This document shows, one piece after another, positions 18,046-27,900 of a stretch of 64,000 nt of DNA. Source of the DNA: an uncultured Alistipes sp. (GTDB lineage: Bacteria > Bacteroidota > Bacteroidia > Bacteroidales > Rikenellaceae); the NCBI GenBank assembly GCA_947623965.1, contig CANQIF010000009.1, positions 39,357-103,356 on the forward strand, given 5' to 3'. Numbering within the stretch: position 1 is the stretch's first letter; every line of letters begins with the position of its first letter. The notes beneath the pieces were generated by a model. It was not told the origin of the DNA. It saw nothing but the letters and a program-made list of their open reading frames with translations, and did no database searches. A program made the translations under genes and the position numbers.

Positions 18046-18053
18046 CGAAGATA
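18046..18053 (-). promoter_or_regulatory. Probable -7 element of the riboswitch transcript
   Basis: TATCTTCG (one mismatch to TAnnTTTG) lies 10 bp upstream of the first aptamer bases, which fits transcription starting at the 5' edge of the riboswitch. Confidence 0.5.
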
Positions 18054-18097
18054 CGGCTTTTCGGATGAAAAAGAAAAAATTAACCGGGAAAAATGAT

Positions 18098-18735
18098 GCA
18101 GCGAGGTGCGGCGGCTGCGACAAAGCCGCAGATTCAGCATTCAAAATTCAAAAATACTTCGGGGCGCAGCCTGCGGAGGGACGCCAAGTTCGGCAACGAA
18201 CTGCGGGCCTCCGCCGGGCAGAGGCTGCGGTCCGCTGCGGTTCCTTGCCGGAACCGCAAATTCAGCATTCAAAATTCAAAATTCAAAATTAAATCGGGCC
18301 GCGGCCTGCGGAGGTCGCGCACAACTGCAAGGAGTTGCGTGCCTCCGCCGGGCGGAGGCTGCGGCCCCACAGTCCTGACGGACCGATTCCAACCCGAGAC
18401 AAGCCCGCAGCCGAGCGGACGGGCTTGCGACCATAAGGAGCAGCCCTCCGCCCGGGGGCGGCTGCGGGCTGCCGGTCGCTGCGCGACCGAGTTTGCCGGC
18501 AATCACTTCCACCTCACACTGGCGGCTGCGGGCTGCGGCGCCCGTTCGGGCGCAATTAAAAATGAAAAATGAAGACCCCTATTCAACATTCGAATCGGGC
18601 TGCAGCTTGCGGCACGATGGGTAATTTTGAATCTTGCATTTTGAATTTGCGTCCGAATGGGCGCAGCGGGCCGCCACCCTCCCCCACCAACAACGAAGCG
18701 GGCCGCCCTCCCCGAAGGAAGTGCGGCCCGGCCTC
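18098..18735. repeat. Modular GC-rich repeat locus 4 (A-A-B-C)
   Basis: Module A at 18156-18260 (inner stem AGTTCG/CGAACT; end hairpin GGTTCC/GGAACC) is followed by an AT spacer with three ATTCAAA units. A second A at 18294-18395 has an inner stem CAACT/AGTTG and an end hairpin GGTCC-tgac-GGACC. Module B is at 18403-18470 and two C units run to about 18560. A decayed, partly inverted AT module lies at 18630-18660. The remainder up to 18735 has GC-rich inverted repeats but no gene. Confidence 0.8.
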
Positions 18736-18750
18736 GTACAATCAAAAGGG

Positions 18751-19794
18751 CTATTTCAGCACCACATCGTCCTCGTCGAGGATCACCAGCTGGTAGGTGA
18801 TGTAGCGTCCCGACGTGTTGGTGTACTTCGTGTAAATGGCCGTCAGGTCCACCGTCGCTCCGTCAGCCGGAATCGGCGCCCCGCGGAACTGCGCATATCC
18901 GCTCGTGCGGACCACGTAGTTGCCCGGCGCAGCCGCCGTATTCTCGCCCGGATTCGTCTTGTCGTAGCTGAACCACGCCGATCCGTAGAAGTAAGTCGTC
19001 GTCGGCGCCCCGTTCAGGCTGCCCCATGCGGCCCAGGTCGGCGTGCCGCCGATGAAGTCGGCCCACGTCACCCCGTTCAGTTCGCCCTCCGACGTCCGAT
19101 CGTAGGAGGTCGAGTTGGCGAAGTAGTTCGGGAAGTTGTTCTGGTAGCCCCACTTCGCCTTGCCGTGCACGCTCTCGATCCCCTCGAAGCGGACCAGCCG
19201 CCCCAGCGCGTCGTCGGTGAGCGTCGCATAGTTCGTGCGGTCGATCACCAGCGTGTCGGCCGCCGTCATCCCCAGCTCTTCACCGCGGTGCAGGTGCTCG
19301 CGCACCAGCATCGGCACCTCGAGGTTGTCGTTCGAATAGGAGCTGTTCGCCGAGGCGGCGCCGATGCTCACCATGCCGCGGTAGTTGCCCAGCACGAGCC
19401 CCTTGAGTTCGACGAAGAGCTCGCGCCCAGCCGGATAGAAAAGGTAGTTGCCCGTGGTGATCTTGAGCTCGATGGCCGACTCGGAGCTCTCGTCGTAGAG
19501 GTAGAGCGACTTGTAAAGGCTGCCGTAACGGTCCGTCGAGATCACCTTGCCGCGCGTGTAGAGCGGCTCGTCGATCGCCCACGAGGCCACCGAGCCAGCG
19601 CCGGCGCCCGTCCGGCTCCAGAACTGCTCCTTCAGATCGCGGATCGAGATGTAGGTCAACCCCTTCGACACGAGGTCGGCATCGGTGTAGACCGCCTCTT
19701 CGGCCGGGGCATCGAAATCGTTGTAACAGCCGGCGAAGAGCAGCGCCAGGGCCGTCGCCGACAGGTATTGGAAGATTCGTTTCATAGTCATCAT
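18751..19794 (-). CDS. DUF5689-type surface lipoprotein
   Basis: The product is a 347-residue lipoprotein with lipobox LLFAGC (acylated Cys near residue 23). The first domain (about 35-200), with LTYISIRDLKEQFW, GKVISTDRYGSLYKSLYLYD and FVELKGLVLGNYRGMVSIG, matches the OB-fold-like DUF5689 domain common in Bacteroidota lipoproteins. The second half (about 205-347) is a beta domain with tyrosine-rich strands and ends ITYQLVILDEDDVVLK. An internal ATG at 19785 is an equally good start. It is the last gene of a five-gene operon and lies 18 bp after a TonB-dependent receptor. It probably works beside that receptor on the cell surface in ligand capture; the ligand is inferred to be nucleic acid or its fragments. 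Confidence 0.8.
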   Translation of the reverse strand: MMTMKRIFQYLSATALALLFAGCYNDFDAPAEEAVYTDADLVSKGLTYISIRDLKEQFWSRTGAGAGSVASWAIDEPLYTRGKVISTDRYGSLYKSLYLYDESSESAIELKITTGNYLFYPAGRELFVELKGLVLGNYRGMVSIGAASANSSYSNDNLEVPMLVREHLHRGEELGMTAADTLVIDRTNYATLTDDALGRLVRFEGIESVHGKAKWGYQNNFPNYFANSTSYDRTSEGELNGVTWADFIGGTPTWAAWGSLNGAPTTTYFYGSAWFSYDKTNPGENTAAAPGNYVVRTSGYAQFRGAPIPADGATVDLTAIYTKYTNTSGRYITYQLVILDEDDVVLK

Positions 19795-19812
19795 CTGTTT
19801 TTAGCCCCCTCT

Positions 19813-22572
19813 TTAGAAGCGGAAATAGAGGTTCATGTAATAGGTCGTACCGAACATGTAGAAGTACTTCGAGTCGAAAGGCTGGTAGCTCGTGACGGCC
19901 GTCTCGGTGTTCTTCACGAGACGCGTCTGCTCGTAACCGCCCGTCTTGATATCCTGGTCATTCAGAATATTGTTGACGCTCAGGCTGAAGCCGAGCGTGT
20001 ACTTGCGCATGATCGACCAGTTCTTGCCGACGCTCGCATTCAGCACGAAGGCCGACCCGAAATTCTCCTGGCGACGGATGTAGGCGATGTCGGCCGGCGT
20101 CATGCCGCTCGAAATCACCTCGTCCGTGCGGTAGATCGGGCTCATCGAAAGGTACATGTTGTCGTAGAAGTTGGCATCGAGCGAGAGGAAGAGATTCCGG
20201 TTCGAACGGTACGCCAGGCCGATGTTGGCGGCCAGCTGCGGCGTGCTCTCGACGTGGAAATCCTTCCAGTAGACCCGGCCGCGCGAGATCACGGCGGCGC
20301 TGTTGTCCTGCGTCTGGACGTAGTCCGGATTGGAGTCGTAGGTGTACTGGCCCCAGCTGACGGCCGCATTGAGCGTCAGCCCGCGCCAGATCGGCGCCGA
20401 GAGGGCCGCCTCCAGACCGAAGTGCAGCTTGTCGATGCCGCTCATGGCGAAATTCGTGTAGGTCGAGGCCACATCATCGTAGTACGAGAGAACCTTCGCC
20501 TGGTCCCGAATCGTCGTCACGAAACCCGACAGGCGCGCCTTGAGGTCGCCTAAGCGGAGGTTGTACGACGCGTCGGCCGCGAAGATGCGCTCCTCCTTCA
20601 GATTGGGCGTCACGGTGTTGCGCGTGCGCGGCGAGACGAAGGCCGAGCGGAAGTCGGGCGCCTGCTGCATGTAGAGGACGTTGGCCTCGACGACGTGCGC
20701 CGCCGAGAAGCGGTAGGCCAGGTTCAGCTTGCCCTTGTAGGTCAGGAAGTCGAGCTTCTCGGAGTCGCCCTTCGAGTTGTCGGGGAAGAGCCCCTTGCGC
20801 CAGCGGCCCTCGCGCCACATGTTCGCGAAGCCGATCTCACCGCCGGCCGTCACGGCCAGCCGGCCCACCGAGAAGGCGTACGAAAGCCAGGCCGACCCCT
20901 TCGCGACGTGGGCGTAGTAGTCGTAGCTGTACTTGTCGCCCTTGCGTGCGGCATGCGCCGCGCCGTGTGCGAAGTAGTAGTCGAGGTTGTTCTGGTAGGC
21001 CTCGGGGGTCGATGCGAAGTCGCGCTCGGCGAACTTGTCGATGTCGGCCCAGTAGTCGCCGCCCAGCAGGTCCTTCACCTCGGAGTAGTACTCCGTGCGG
21101 TTGCGGCGCAACGCGAGGCCTGCATTGAGCTTCGAGCCGTTGCGGAAGAGGTGCGAGAAGAGCGCCGCGAAGTTCAGGTCGCGCTGGTCCGTGTGGCGCG
21201 CCTCGACCATGTAGTTCGACCGGCGGCCGGGGCCGTAGAGCGCCTCGTCGGCCGGATCGTTCTGCAGGTAGTTCGTCTGGTACATGTTATCCCAGTCGAA
21301 GTGGCGGATGTTGTCGTAGTTGGCCTGCCAATAGACCTGCTGCATGGCGGCGCCCGCGGGGTTGCCGTCGCGCTCGAAGTAGCTCGGCAGATAGCGGTAG
21401 TAGTCGGGGCGCGGGTCGGGCCCGTTCTGCCACGTGAGGGCCGAGTAGCCGTTCTGTCCGAAGCGGTAGGAGGCCGCCAGCGAGAGGCGCGACCGCTCCG
21501 AGAAGTCGGCGATGTAGTTGAGCATCACGAGCGGTTCGTGGTAGTCGCGCACGCGGGCGTTGCGCCGCTTGCCGTCCTGCCAGCCCCAGTTGGGGTTGTA
21601 GTAGTTGTTGCCCACCAGGTCGTAGGCCTCCTGCGTCGAGGCCTGCTGCGCACCGCGCTCGGTCGGGGCGCCCAGCACCGTGAGGGCCAGCCGGTGGCGT
21701 GCATTGAACTCCTTCTCGACAGCGGCGAAGTAGCCGAAGGCGTTGTAGTAGACCCCGTCCACATAGTCGTTGCCGCCCTGACGCGTCGAGAGCGAGAAGG
21801 CGTACGACCAGCCGTTGTCCTGCCGGCCCGAAGCGTAGGTCGCCATGACGCGGAAGCGGTAGTTGCTGTTGGCCGAGACGAGGCTCGCGCGCAGCCCCTT
21901 GCGCATCTGCGAGGGGAGCGTGACGATGTTCGTCGTCCCGCCGACGCCGCCCAGACCCACCTCCGAGATGCGGAGCCCCGTGGTGTTCTCCTGGTTGCGC
22001 GTGGCGTCGTTCAGACCGCTCCACAGCGACCAGGGGGTGTAGCCCGTGAGGGCGTCGTTGAGCCGGATGCCGTTCATGTAGACGTCCTGGTACTGCGAAT
22101 CGTAGCCGCGCACGTTGAATCGCATCTCGCTGAACTTGTACGAGGCGATGTTGTTGAAGACGTCCTTCGAAGCGGAGAGCGACGTGGGAAGCGACTGCGC
22201 ATCGGAGCCGGTCTCGACGTCGAATTCGGCGAAGATCGAGTCGTCGAGCGCCTCGCGCTGCGAGGCGGGCACCATCACGACCGCCTGCATGTCGTGGACG
22301 AGCCTGTCGACCCGCACGGCGATCGTCAGCGGCTCGAAGTCGGGTGTTTCAAAGCGCAGGGCGTAGTTCCCGGGCTCCACCCCTTCGATGAGGAAGGCGC
22401 CGTCGGATGCGGAGAGCGCCGTGCGATCGCCGGGCGTCATCGTGATCCGCACGCCGTCGAGCGCCGCACGTCCCGCACGCGAGACGACGCGGCCCCGGAC
22501 ACCGCCCGTCTGCGCCGACGCGGCGAGCGTCAGCACCGAGAGGAGGAGGGTGAATAGCTGTTTGAGTTTCAT
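19813..22572 (-). CDS. TonB-dependent receptor with carboxypeptidase-like N-terminal domain
   Basis: The product has 919 residues. A signal peptide ending near LAASAQ is followed by a beta-sandwich regulatory domain (about 24-105: VRGRVVSRAGRAALDGVRIT, GNYALRFETPDFEPL). The plug includes FNVRGYDSQYQDVYMNGIRL and GLGGVGGTTNIVTLPSQMRK, then a long barrel ends YYMNLYFRF. The regulatory domain is the kind found in SusC-like and nutrient receptors, but there is no SusD next to it. Its partners are two secreted nucleases and two DUF5689/BACON lipoproteins. The likely role is import of nuclease products such as nucleotides or oligonucleotides; this is inference from context. Confidence 0.9.
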   Translation of the reverse strand: MKLKQLFTLLLSVLTLAASAQTGGVRGRVVSRAGRAALDGVRITMTPGDRTALSASDGAFLIEGVEPGNYALRFETPDFEPLTIAVRVDRLVHDMQAVVMVPASQREALDDSIFAEFDVETGSDAQSLPTSLSASKDVFNNIASYKFSEMRFNVRGYDSQYQDVYMNGIRLNDALTGYTPWSLWSGLNDATRNQENTTGLRISEVGLGGVGGTTNIVTLPSQMRKGLRASLVSANSNYRFRVMATYASGRQDNGWSYAFSLSTRQGGNDYVDGVYYNAFGYFAAVEKEFNARHRLALTVLGAPTERGAQQASTQEAYDLVGNNYYNPNWGWQDGKRRNARVRDYHEPLVMLNYIADFSERSRLSLAASYRFGQNGYSALTWQNGPDPRPDYYRYLPSYFERDGNPAGAAMQQVYWQANYDNIRHFDWDNMYQTNYLQNDPADEALYGPGRRSNYMVEARHTDQRDLNFAALFSHLFRNGSKLNAGLALRRNRTEYYSEVKDLLGGDYWADIDKFAERDFASTPEAYQNNLDYYFAHGAAHAARKGDKYSYDYYAHVAKGSAWLSYAFSVGRLAVTAGGEIGFANMWREGRWRKGLFPDNSKGDSEKLDFLTYKGKLNLAYRFSAAHVVEANVLYMQQAPDFRSAFVSPRTRNTVTPNLKEERIFAADASYNLRLGDLKARLSGFVTTIRDQAKVLSYYDDVASTYTNFAMSGIDKLHFGLEAALSAPIWRGLTLNAAVSWGQYTYDSNPDYVQTQDNSAAVISRGRVYWKDFHVESTPQLAANIGLAYRSNRNLFLSLDANFYDNMYLSMSPIYRTDEVISSGMTPADIAYIRRQENFGSAFVLNASVGKNWSIMRKYTLGFSLSVNNILNDQDIKTGGYEQTRLVKNTETAVTSYQPFDSKYFYMFGTTYYMNLYFRF

Positions 22573-22583
22573 ATTCGATCGAT

Positions 22584-23621
22584 TTATTTATTTTCCATGT
22601 AGATATAGACCGGGAAGTGGTCGCTGAAACCTCCCTGGAAGGTGTTGCCGACGAAGGTGCGCAGCGGATAGCCGCGATACTGCCCCTCGCGCTGCATCAT
22701 GTAGGGGCGGCGGAAGATGTTGCCGTAGTATTTCGACCCGTCGGCCCGCCGCAGCTGCAGCTTGCCCGTGGTGCCCCGCGCCAGATTCTCCGTCACGACG
22801 ATGTTGTCGAAGAGGTTCCAGGCATCGCCGTAGGCCAGCGTGCCGAGCCCCGCCTTGTGCATCTCGTAGAAGGGGTTGAAGAACTCCCCCGCCGCGAGCT
22901 CCTTCATGCGGCCCCGGGCGCCGAGCCCCTCGGTCATGCTGGGGTCGGTCGGGTCGTCGTTGAAGTCGCCCATGGCGACGATCTTCGTCGCCGGGTTGCG
23001 CTGCAGCACCGAGTCGGCCAGGCGGCGCATCTGCTCGCCGGCGGCGATGCGCTTGAAGGCCGAAGCCTCCTTGCCGCCCAGTCGCGAGGGCCAGTGGATC
23101 ACCATGAAGTAGAAGGGTTCGTCCTCGATCGTCCCCCACATCGTGAGGATGTCGCGCGTGCGGAAGTTCGGCAGCGCGGGCACGTCGGTTTTGACCGCCG
23201 CGCTCCCCTCCAGTTTGAAGAGGTCGGGGCGGTAGAGGAAGGCGACGTCCACGCCGCGGGCGTCGGGCGAGTCGTAGTGCACGATGCGGTAGTCGGCCGG
23301 CGCCAGCTTCGGCGCGGCGACGATGTCTTCGAGCACCGAGCGGTTTTCGAGCTCCGAGAAGCCGATCACCGCGGGATAGATGCGGTCGGCGGCGGCGATG
23401 TCGAAGAGGACGCGCTCGACGTTCGCGAGTTTCTTGCGGTACTTGGCCGAGGTCCACTCCTTGGGGCCCTCGGGGGTGAACTCGTCGTCGCGAATCTCGG
23501 GGTCGTTGATCGTGTCGAAGAAATTCTCCAGGTTGTAGAACATCACCTTGTAGGGCTTCTGCGCGAAGCAGACGGCCAGCAGCGATACCAGCACCAGCGT
23601 CATGAACAATTTTTTCTTCAT
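22584..23621 (-). CDS. Secreted endonuclease/exonuclease/phosphatase-family enzyme
   Basis: The product has 345 residues with a cleavable signal peptide (MKKKLFMTLVLVSLLAVCFA). The fold is the DNase I-like metal-dependent phosphodiesterase: MFYNLENFFDT (the Asn-containing strand), GFSELENR (metal-binding Glu), VIHWPSR (His/Asn pair), AMGDFNDDP (GDFND, catalytic Asp) and GFSDHFPVYI (the SDH motif with catalytic His). All key residues are present. It lies 11 bp before the TonB receptor gene and 23 bp after the NUC1-type nuclease gene, in one operon. It could be a DNase or a nucleotide phosphatase in the periplasm or outside; substrate cannot be told from the fold. Confidence 0.93.
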   Translation of the reverse strand: MKKKLFMTLVLVSLLAVCFAQKPYKVMFYNLENFFDTINDPEIRDDEFTPEGPKEWTSAKYRKKLANVERVLFDIAAADRIYPAVIGFSELENRSVLEDIVAAPKLAPADYRIVHYDSPDARGVDVAFLYRPDLFKLEGSAAVKTDVPALPNFRTRDILTMWGTIEDEPFYFMVIHWPSRLGGKEASAFKRIAAGEQMRRLADSVLQRNPATKIVAMGDFNDDPTDPSMTEGLGARGRMKELAAGEFFNPFYEMHKAGLGTLAYGDAWNLFDNIVVTENLARGTTGKLQLRRADGSKYYGNIFRRPYMMQREGQYRGYPLRTFVGNTFQGGFSDHFPVYIYMENK

Positions 23622-23644
23622 TGTCGAAGCGTTTTAACGGTTGC

Positions 23645-24883
23645 TTACAGCCCCCATTTCGAGGGCTCCTTCTGCGTCTTGACCTCGGCGGGCAGCGTCG
23701 GGAAGAACTCGAAGCCGGTCAGCTCCTCGATCTCCTTCACGCTCCGCACCCACTGGGGCGCCTCGGTCGAGACGTTCGTGTTCTCGACCCAGAAGCCGAT
23801 CGTCATGAGCTTCGAGGCGGGCAGATCGCCCAGGCGGTCGCCCGACGTGCGGACGTCGCCCGAGACCGTGCGGGCCAGCACCTTGAAGTAGTGCGACGGG
23901 ATCGGGCAGACGTTGCCCTGCTTGTCGGTCGTCGTGCGCGGATCGGCGCCCCAGTAGGCGCCCGTCACGACGTAGAGCGTATCGCTGCACCGCCAGTCGC
24001 GGACCCGTTTTTCAAGGTCAGCCCAAGGCTTCTGGTTGAGCGTTCCGTTCTGCGGCGTCATGTTCGAGAAATAGAAGGTCTGCGCCTGCATCGTGGCGTC
24101 GGCGTTGCGGTCGGCGTTGGGGATCTGGTGTCCGCGGTTCCACGTCGTGCCGTTCACGTAGCCGCTGAAGAGGACAGGCTGCCACTCGCGCGGAATCTCG
24201 GGATCGTAGTCCCAGGTCTCGACGCGGCCCGAGCCGAGGTAGGCGCTGTGCATCGGGTAGGCCACCCACCACGAGGCGCGCTTCGTGCGGTCGAAGCAGA
24301 GGGTGAAGTTGCGCTTGGTCCGCATCGCGCCGCCCTGCGACTCGTCGGGCACGGGGCAGTAGTGCGTCACGTAGGTAAAGTCGTCGTTCTCGACCCGCGC
24401 CGGGATCTCGGGCCACTGCCAGCTCGTCACGGAGGGCTCCCCGGCCTCGCTGCCGCCGGCGGGCTGCACGACGGCCAGTTCGACGGAGCTGCCCTCCCCT
24501 ACCGTGATCTCGACGATCGCCGTACGGGCCTGCTCGGTCGGATTGGACTTGTAATAGATGAAGAGGCAGCGTTCGGGGAGGGTCGAGCCGACCGTGCCCG
24601 ACGCTTCATGCTGCGTCGTGCGCAGGTCGAACGAGACCCACTGCAGGTCGTCGTCGCCCGTGATGCGGGCCGTCCAGGGCTGTCCGGCGACCGCCGTCTG
24701 CGTGAAGCGGAGCGTCATCGAGCCGCCGTCGGGCGAGGGGGTCTGCAGATCGGCCCAGGCGACGGGCGCTACGTCGCCCGGAGCGTCGTCGCTGCTGCTG
24801 CAGGCGGGCATCTGCACAGCCACCAGCACGACGAGCATCATCGTCCAGAGGTGCCGGAGGGAATATACGAAAAACGAAGTCAT
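23645..24883 (-). CDS. Secreted DNA/RNA non-specific endonuclease (NUC1 family) with BACON domain
   Basis: The product is a 412-residue lipoprotein (VQMPAC, acylated Cys28). A BACON-like beta domain (about 40-145, ending SSVELAVVQPAGG) is followed by a beta-beta-alpha-metal nuclease. The catalytic motif is WNRGHQIPNADR (residues 248-259): His252 is the general base, and the family's DRGH is NRGH here. FYFSNMTPQNGTLNQKPW then supplies the metal-binding Asn. YVVTGAYWG completes the fold. The enzyme would cut DNA and RNA without sequence preference, probably at the cell surface. The Asp-to-Asn change at the first motif position is also known in other active members, so activity is plausible. Downstream genes encode a second phosphodiesterase and a receptor. 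Confidence 0.92.
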   Translation of the reverse strand: MTSFFVYSLRHLWTMMLVVLVAVQMPACSSSDDAPGDVAPVAWADLQTPSPDGGSMTLRFTQTAVAGQPWTARITGDDDLQWVSFDLRTTQHEASGTVGSTLPERCLFIYYKSNPTEQARTAIVEITVGEGSSVELAVVQPAGGSEAGEPSVTSWQWPEIPARVENDDFTYVTHYCPVPDESQGGAMRTKRNFTLCFDRTKRASWWVAYPMHSAYLGSGRVETWDYDPEIPREWQPVLFSGYVNGTTWNRGHQIPNADRNADATMQAQTFYFSNMTPQNGTLNQKPWADLEKRVRDWRCSDTLYVVTGAYWGADPRTTTDKQGNVCPIPSHYFKVLARTVSGDVRTSGDRLGDLPASKLMTIGFWVENTNVSTEAPQWVRSVKEIEELTGFEFFPTLPAEVKTQKEPSKWGL

Positions 24884-24916
24884 CGGATTCCAATTTTCAA
24901 GGTCAACGGTTCATCA

Positions 24917-27900
24917 TCAATAGGCCATCCAGGCGATGTTGCCGATCGCCACGCTGTTCGCACCCGTGTTCATCTGCGGCGCGAAGCGGATCGTGAACGA
25001 GGCGCCCTTCAGGTCGGCGACCGACTTGCCGGCCGCGAAACCGGCCGTCTCTTTCGTCAGGTCGATTACGTTGTCATCCTGCTTCTTGAAGGTGGTGGAG
25101 ACGGGAACCGTACCGCTCCAGATCGTCGTGCCGCCGACGGCGATCGTGATGTCGATCGCCTCGGTCTTGCATGAGGTCGTCTTCTGCGACTCGAACTTGA
25201 GGGCCTGGATACCGCCCGTCAGCGTGCCCGAGACGAGGTAGGGTTCCTTGTTCTTGACCTGGAACGAGATCGGCGTGCCGGTGAAGTCCATATAGGCGGT
25301 CGAAGCGGCGCCGACACAGATGTAGAGCCCCTTCCAGCCGTCTGCCACCTCCGTCTCGGAAGTGTTGTAGCTGGAGGTCGCCGTTGCCGAAGCGAAGGTC
25401 TGGGCCGTCCACTCGCCCGAAGGTCCGGGCGTCGGATCGGGATCGGGCGTCGTGCCGCCGGTCGAAGCGAAGGGCTCGATATCGGCGAGCGTCGTCGGGA
25501 TCAGCTGCGGCGTCGTGTCGAATACCGACCAGATACCCTTGATCGTACCCTGCCTGTCGGCGACCGTCACCGTTTCGCCGACCGCCCACTGCTTGCGGTT
25601 GTAGACCGTAAACTCCGTACCGTCCGTAAAGAGCAATCCCGACGTAAAGGTCATGCCCACGGCATCGGCCGTCGGACGGGCGCCGGCGATCTGAACCGGT
25701 ACCGACATGTACTGCTCATGGTTCGTCACCAACTGCGAAGCCGTCAGCGTCTTGTACGAAATCGTCGCGCCGCTCGAAAGAATCTTGACATCCGCAGCCT
25801 TGATGCCCTTGTACTCGCGCATGTTGTTGTAGGGTGCATATTCGGCCGTGGCGAGCGAAATCGAAACCTTGTCGCCGACCTTCAGCCCAAGCTCCATCAA
25901 ATCGTAGCTGTAGAATACCATACCGCTGTGCGCCGCACCGTCGTTGTCGCAGACGATCACGTTGCCCTTGGCGAAGTTCTCCGTGTCGCCGCCGATGGCT
26001 GCCACGTAACCCTCCACCGTCTTGTCAGCCACCGAAGTGCCTGCGATAGCCAGCTCGACCAGCTCTTTCACCGTCAGCGCTTCTGTCGGCTGCGGAGGCG
26101 TCGGCGTGTCGCCTGAACCCACGAGCACATAGGACGTACCGGTTGCATCGAGCTTGTAGAGCTGCGGCATGGCGCCGGCTTCCGTGCTCGCTACGACCTC
26201 ATTCAACCCGTTGTACGACTTGTACTGGATCCACTTCGCCTTGTCGACGTTCGTGATCTTGAAGGTGCCGTCGTCATTCTTCGCAAAGGTCCAGTCGTAG
26301 CTGTAATCGGCCTGTCCGAGCGCATCGACCGGATTGAAAGAGTTGTACGTGCCTTTCATCGCGTAGTATTTGTTGTCGCTGCCCTTGATCGTATAGCGCC
26401 CCTCGGCAGCGGCGGCGTCGATCGTCCAGTCGCAGGTCTCGTTGCCCGCCGCGGCGATCGCATCGCCCGAAACGGTTACCTCTTTCATCAGGATGTAATA
26501 GGTCTCGGCGGGAATGGCAGCCAGCGTCTTGCCGTCGATGTTCCAGACCATCATATAGCGGCCGGCGCCCGGGAAGCTGTCATCGCCCGGCTGCGGAGGC
26601 GTCGGCGTATCGCCCGCTTCGAGATCGACCGTCTGGCCGCCCTCGCCGACGGTGAGCGAGCAGTCGTCGACCGCAAAGACCGAATCTTCGTCGGCGGCGA
26701 ACTTGATGTAGAGTTTCTCCGTCGCCTTGGCCAGCGTGAAGTCGGCCGTCGCATAGACCCAGATTTCGTCGGTCTGCGCCTTCGTGTAGGTGATCTCCTT
26801 CCAGGCATTGCCGTCCGCACTCAGATAGACATGGAACTTCCCGGCATCGAAGGTATTGTCGTACGTATCTCCGTTTTTCTTCGAATACCGGCCGCCGAAG
26901 TTCAGCTGCAGTTTGGTCTGCTCGGCCGTCAGGGCCAGATTGCCGACCGCGAAAGCGGGCGATCCCGTACCCAGGAAGCAGAAGGCGGCACCCGAGGCAT
27001 CGGGATAGCCGGCACTCAATTTACCGGTTTCGCGGATCGAGACTTTGCCCGATGCGGCCGTGTAGGTGACATTCGCCGCAGCCGAACCGCCCTTTTCCCA
27101 ATCGGTATAATCGGCGACCAGCGGTTTGTCGGCACCCTGGGCACCGAAATTCTCGTGCCACAGTGCGTTCGTGGGCTGGGGGGGGGTCGGCGTGTCGCCG
27201 CCGGCCGTGCCCTGCGAAAGGTCGATGGTCGGCCCGTTGCCGTTGAGCGTCGTCAGCTTGATATCGTCCAAACGGAAGGCCGACGAGACATTCGCCGTGA
27301 AGCGGATATAGAGGAACTCGCTCGGGGCGGCCAGCACGAAGGGTGCCGAGGCCTCGATCCAGTAGGGACGTTCGGTATCGCCGTCGTTCTTCGTGTAGGA
27401 GAGGTCGGACCACTTCTCGCCGTCGCCGCTGAGCTGCACCTTGAAGAGCGCCGGATCGAAGGTGTTGTTGTACGAACCGTCCGCACCCTGGCTCGAGAAG
27501 CTGCCGATGAACGAGAGGTTCAGACGGGTCTGCGCCTCGGTGAGGGTGATCTTGTTCACCGAGAAGGTCGCGGGAGCCGCACCGAAGAAGACGACGTTCG
27601 GACCCGAGCCCTCATTGGCGAGGCCTGAGCTGCGGAGCGAGGTATTCGTGCCGCTGTAGGTGACGGTGGCGGCACCCGTGCCCTCGGTCGCCCAGTCCGT
27701 ATAGGCGGAGACGAGCGGCCAGGGGCTCGAAACCGAAGCCGAACCCATCGTCTCGGAGTAGATCAACTCCTCGGCGACCACTTCGCCCTGCTTGACGGCG
27801 ACCGTCTTGGTCATGTAGACGCCGTAGGTGTTCGAAAGGCTGATCGTAAAGGAGCCTTCGCGGGCGTAGCTGCTGCCCGGAAGCACCACTTCGACCTGCG

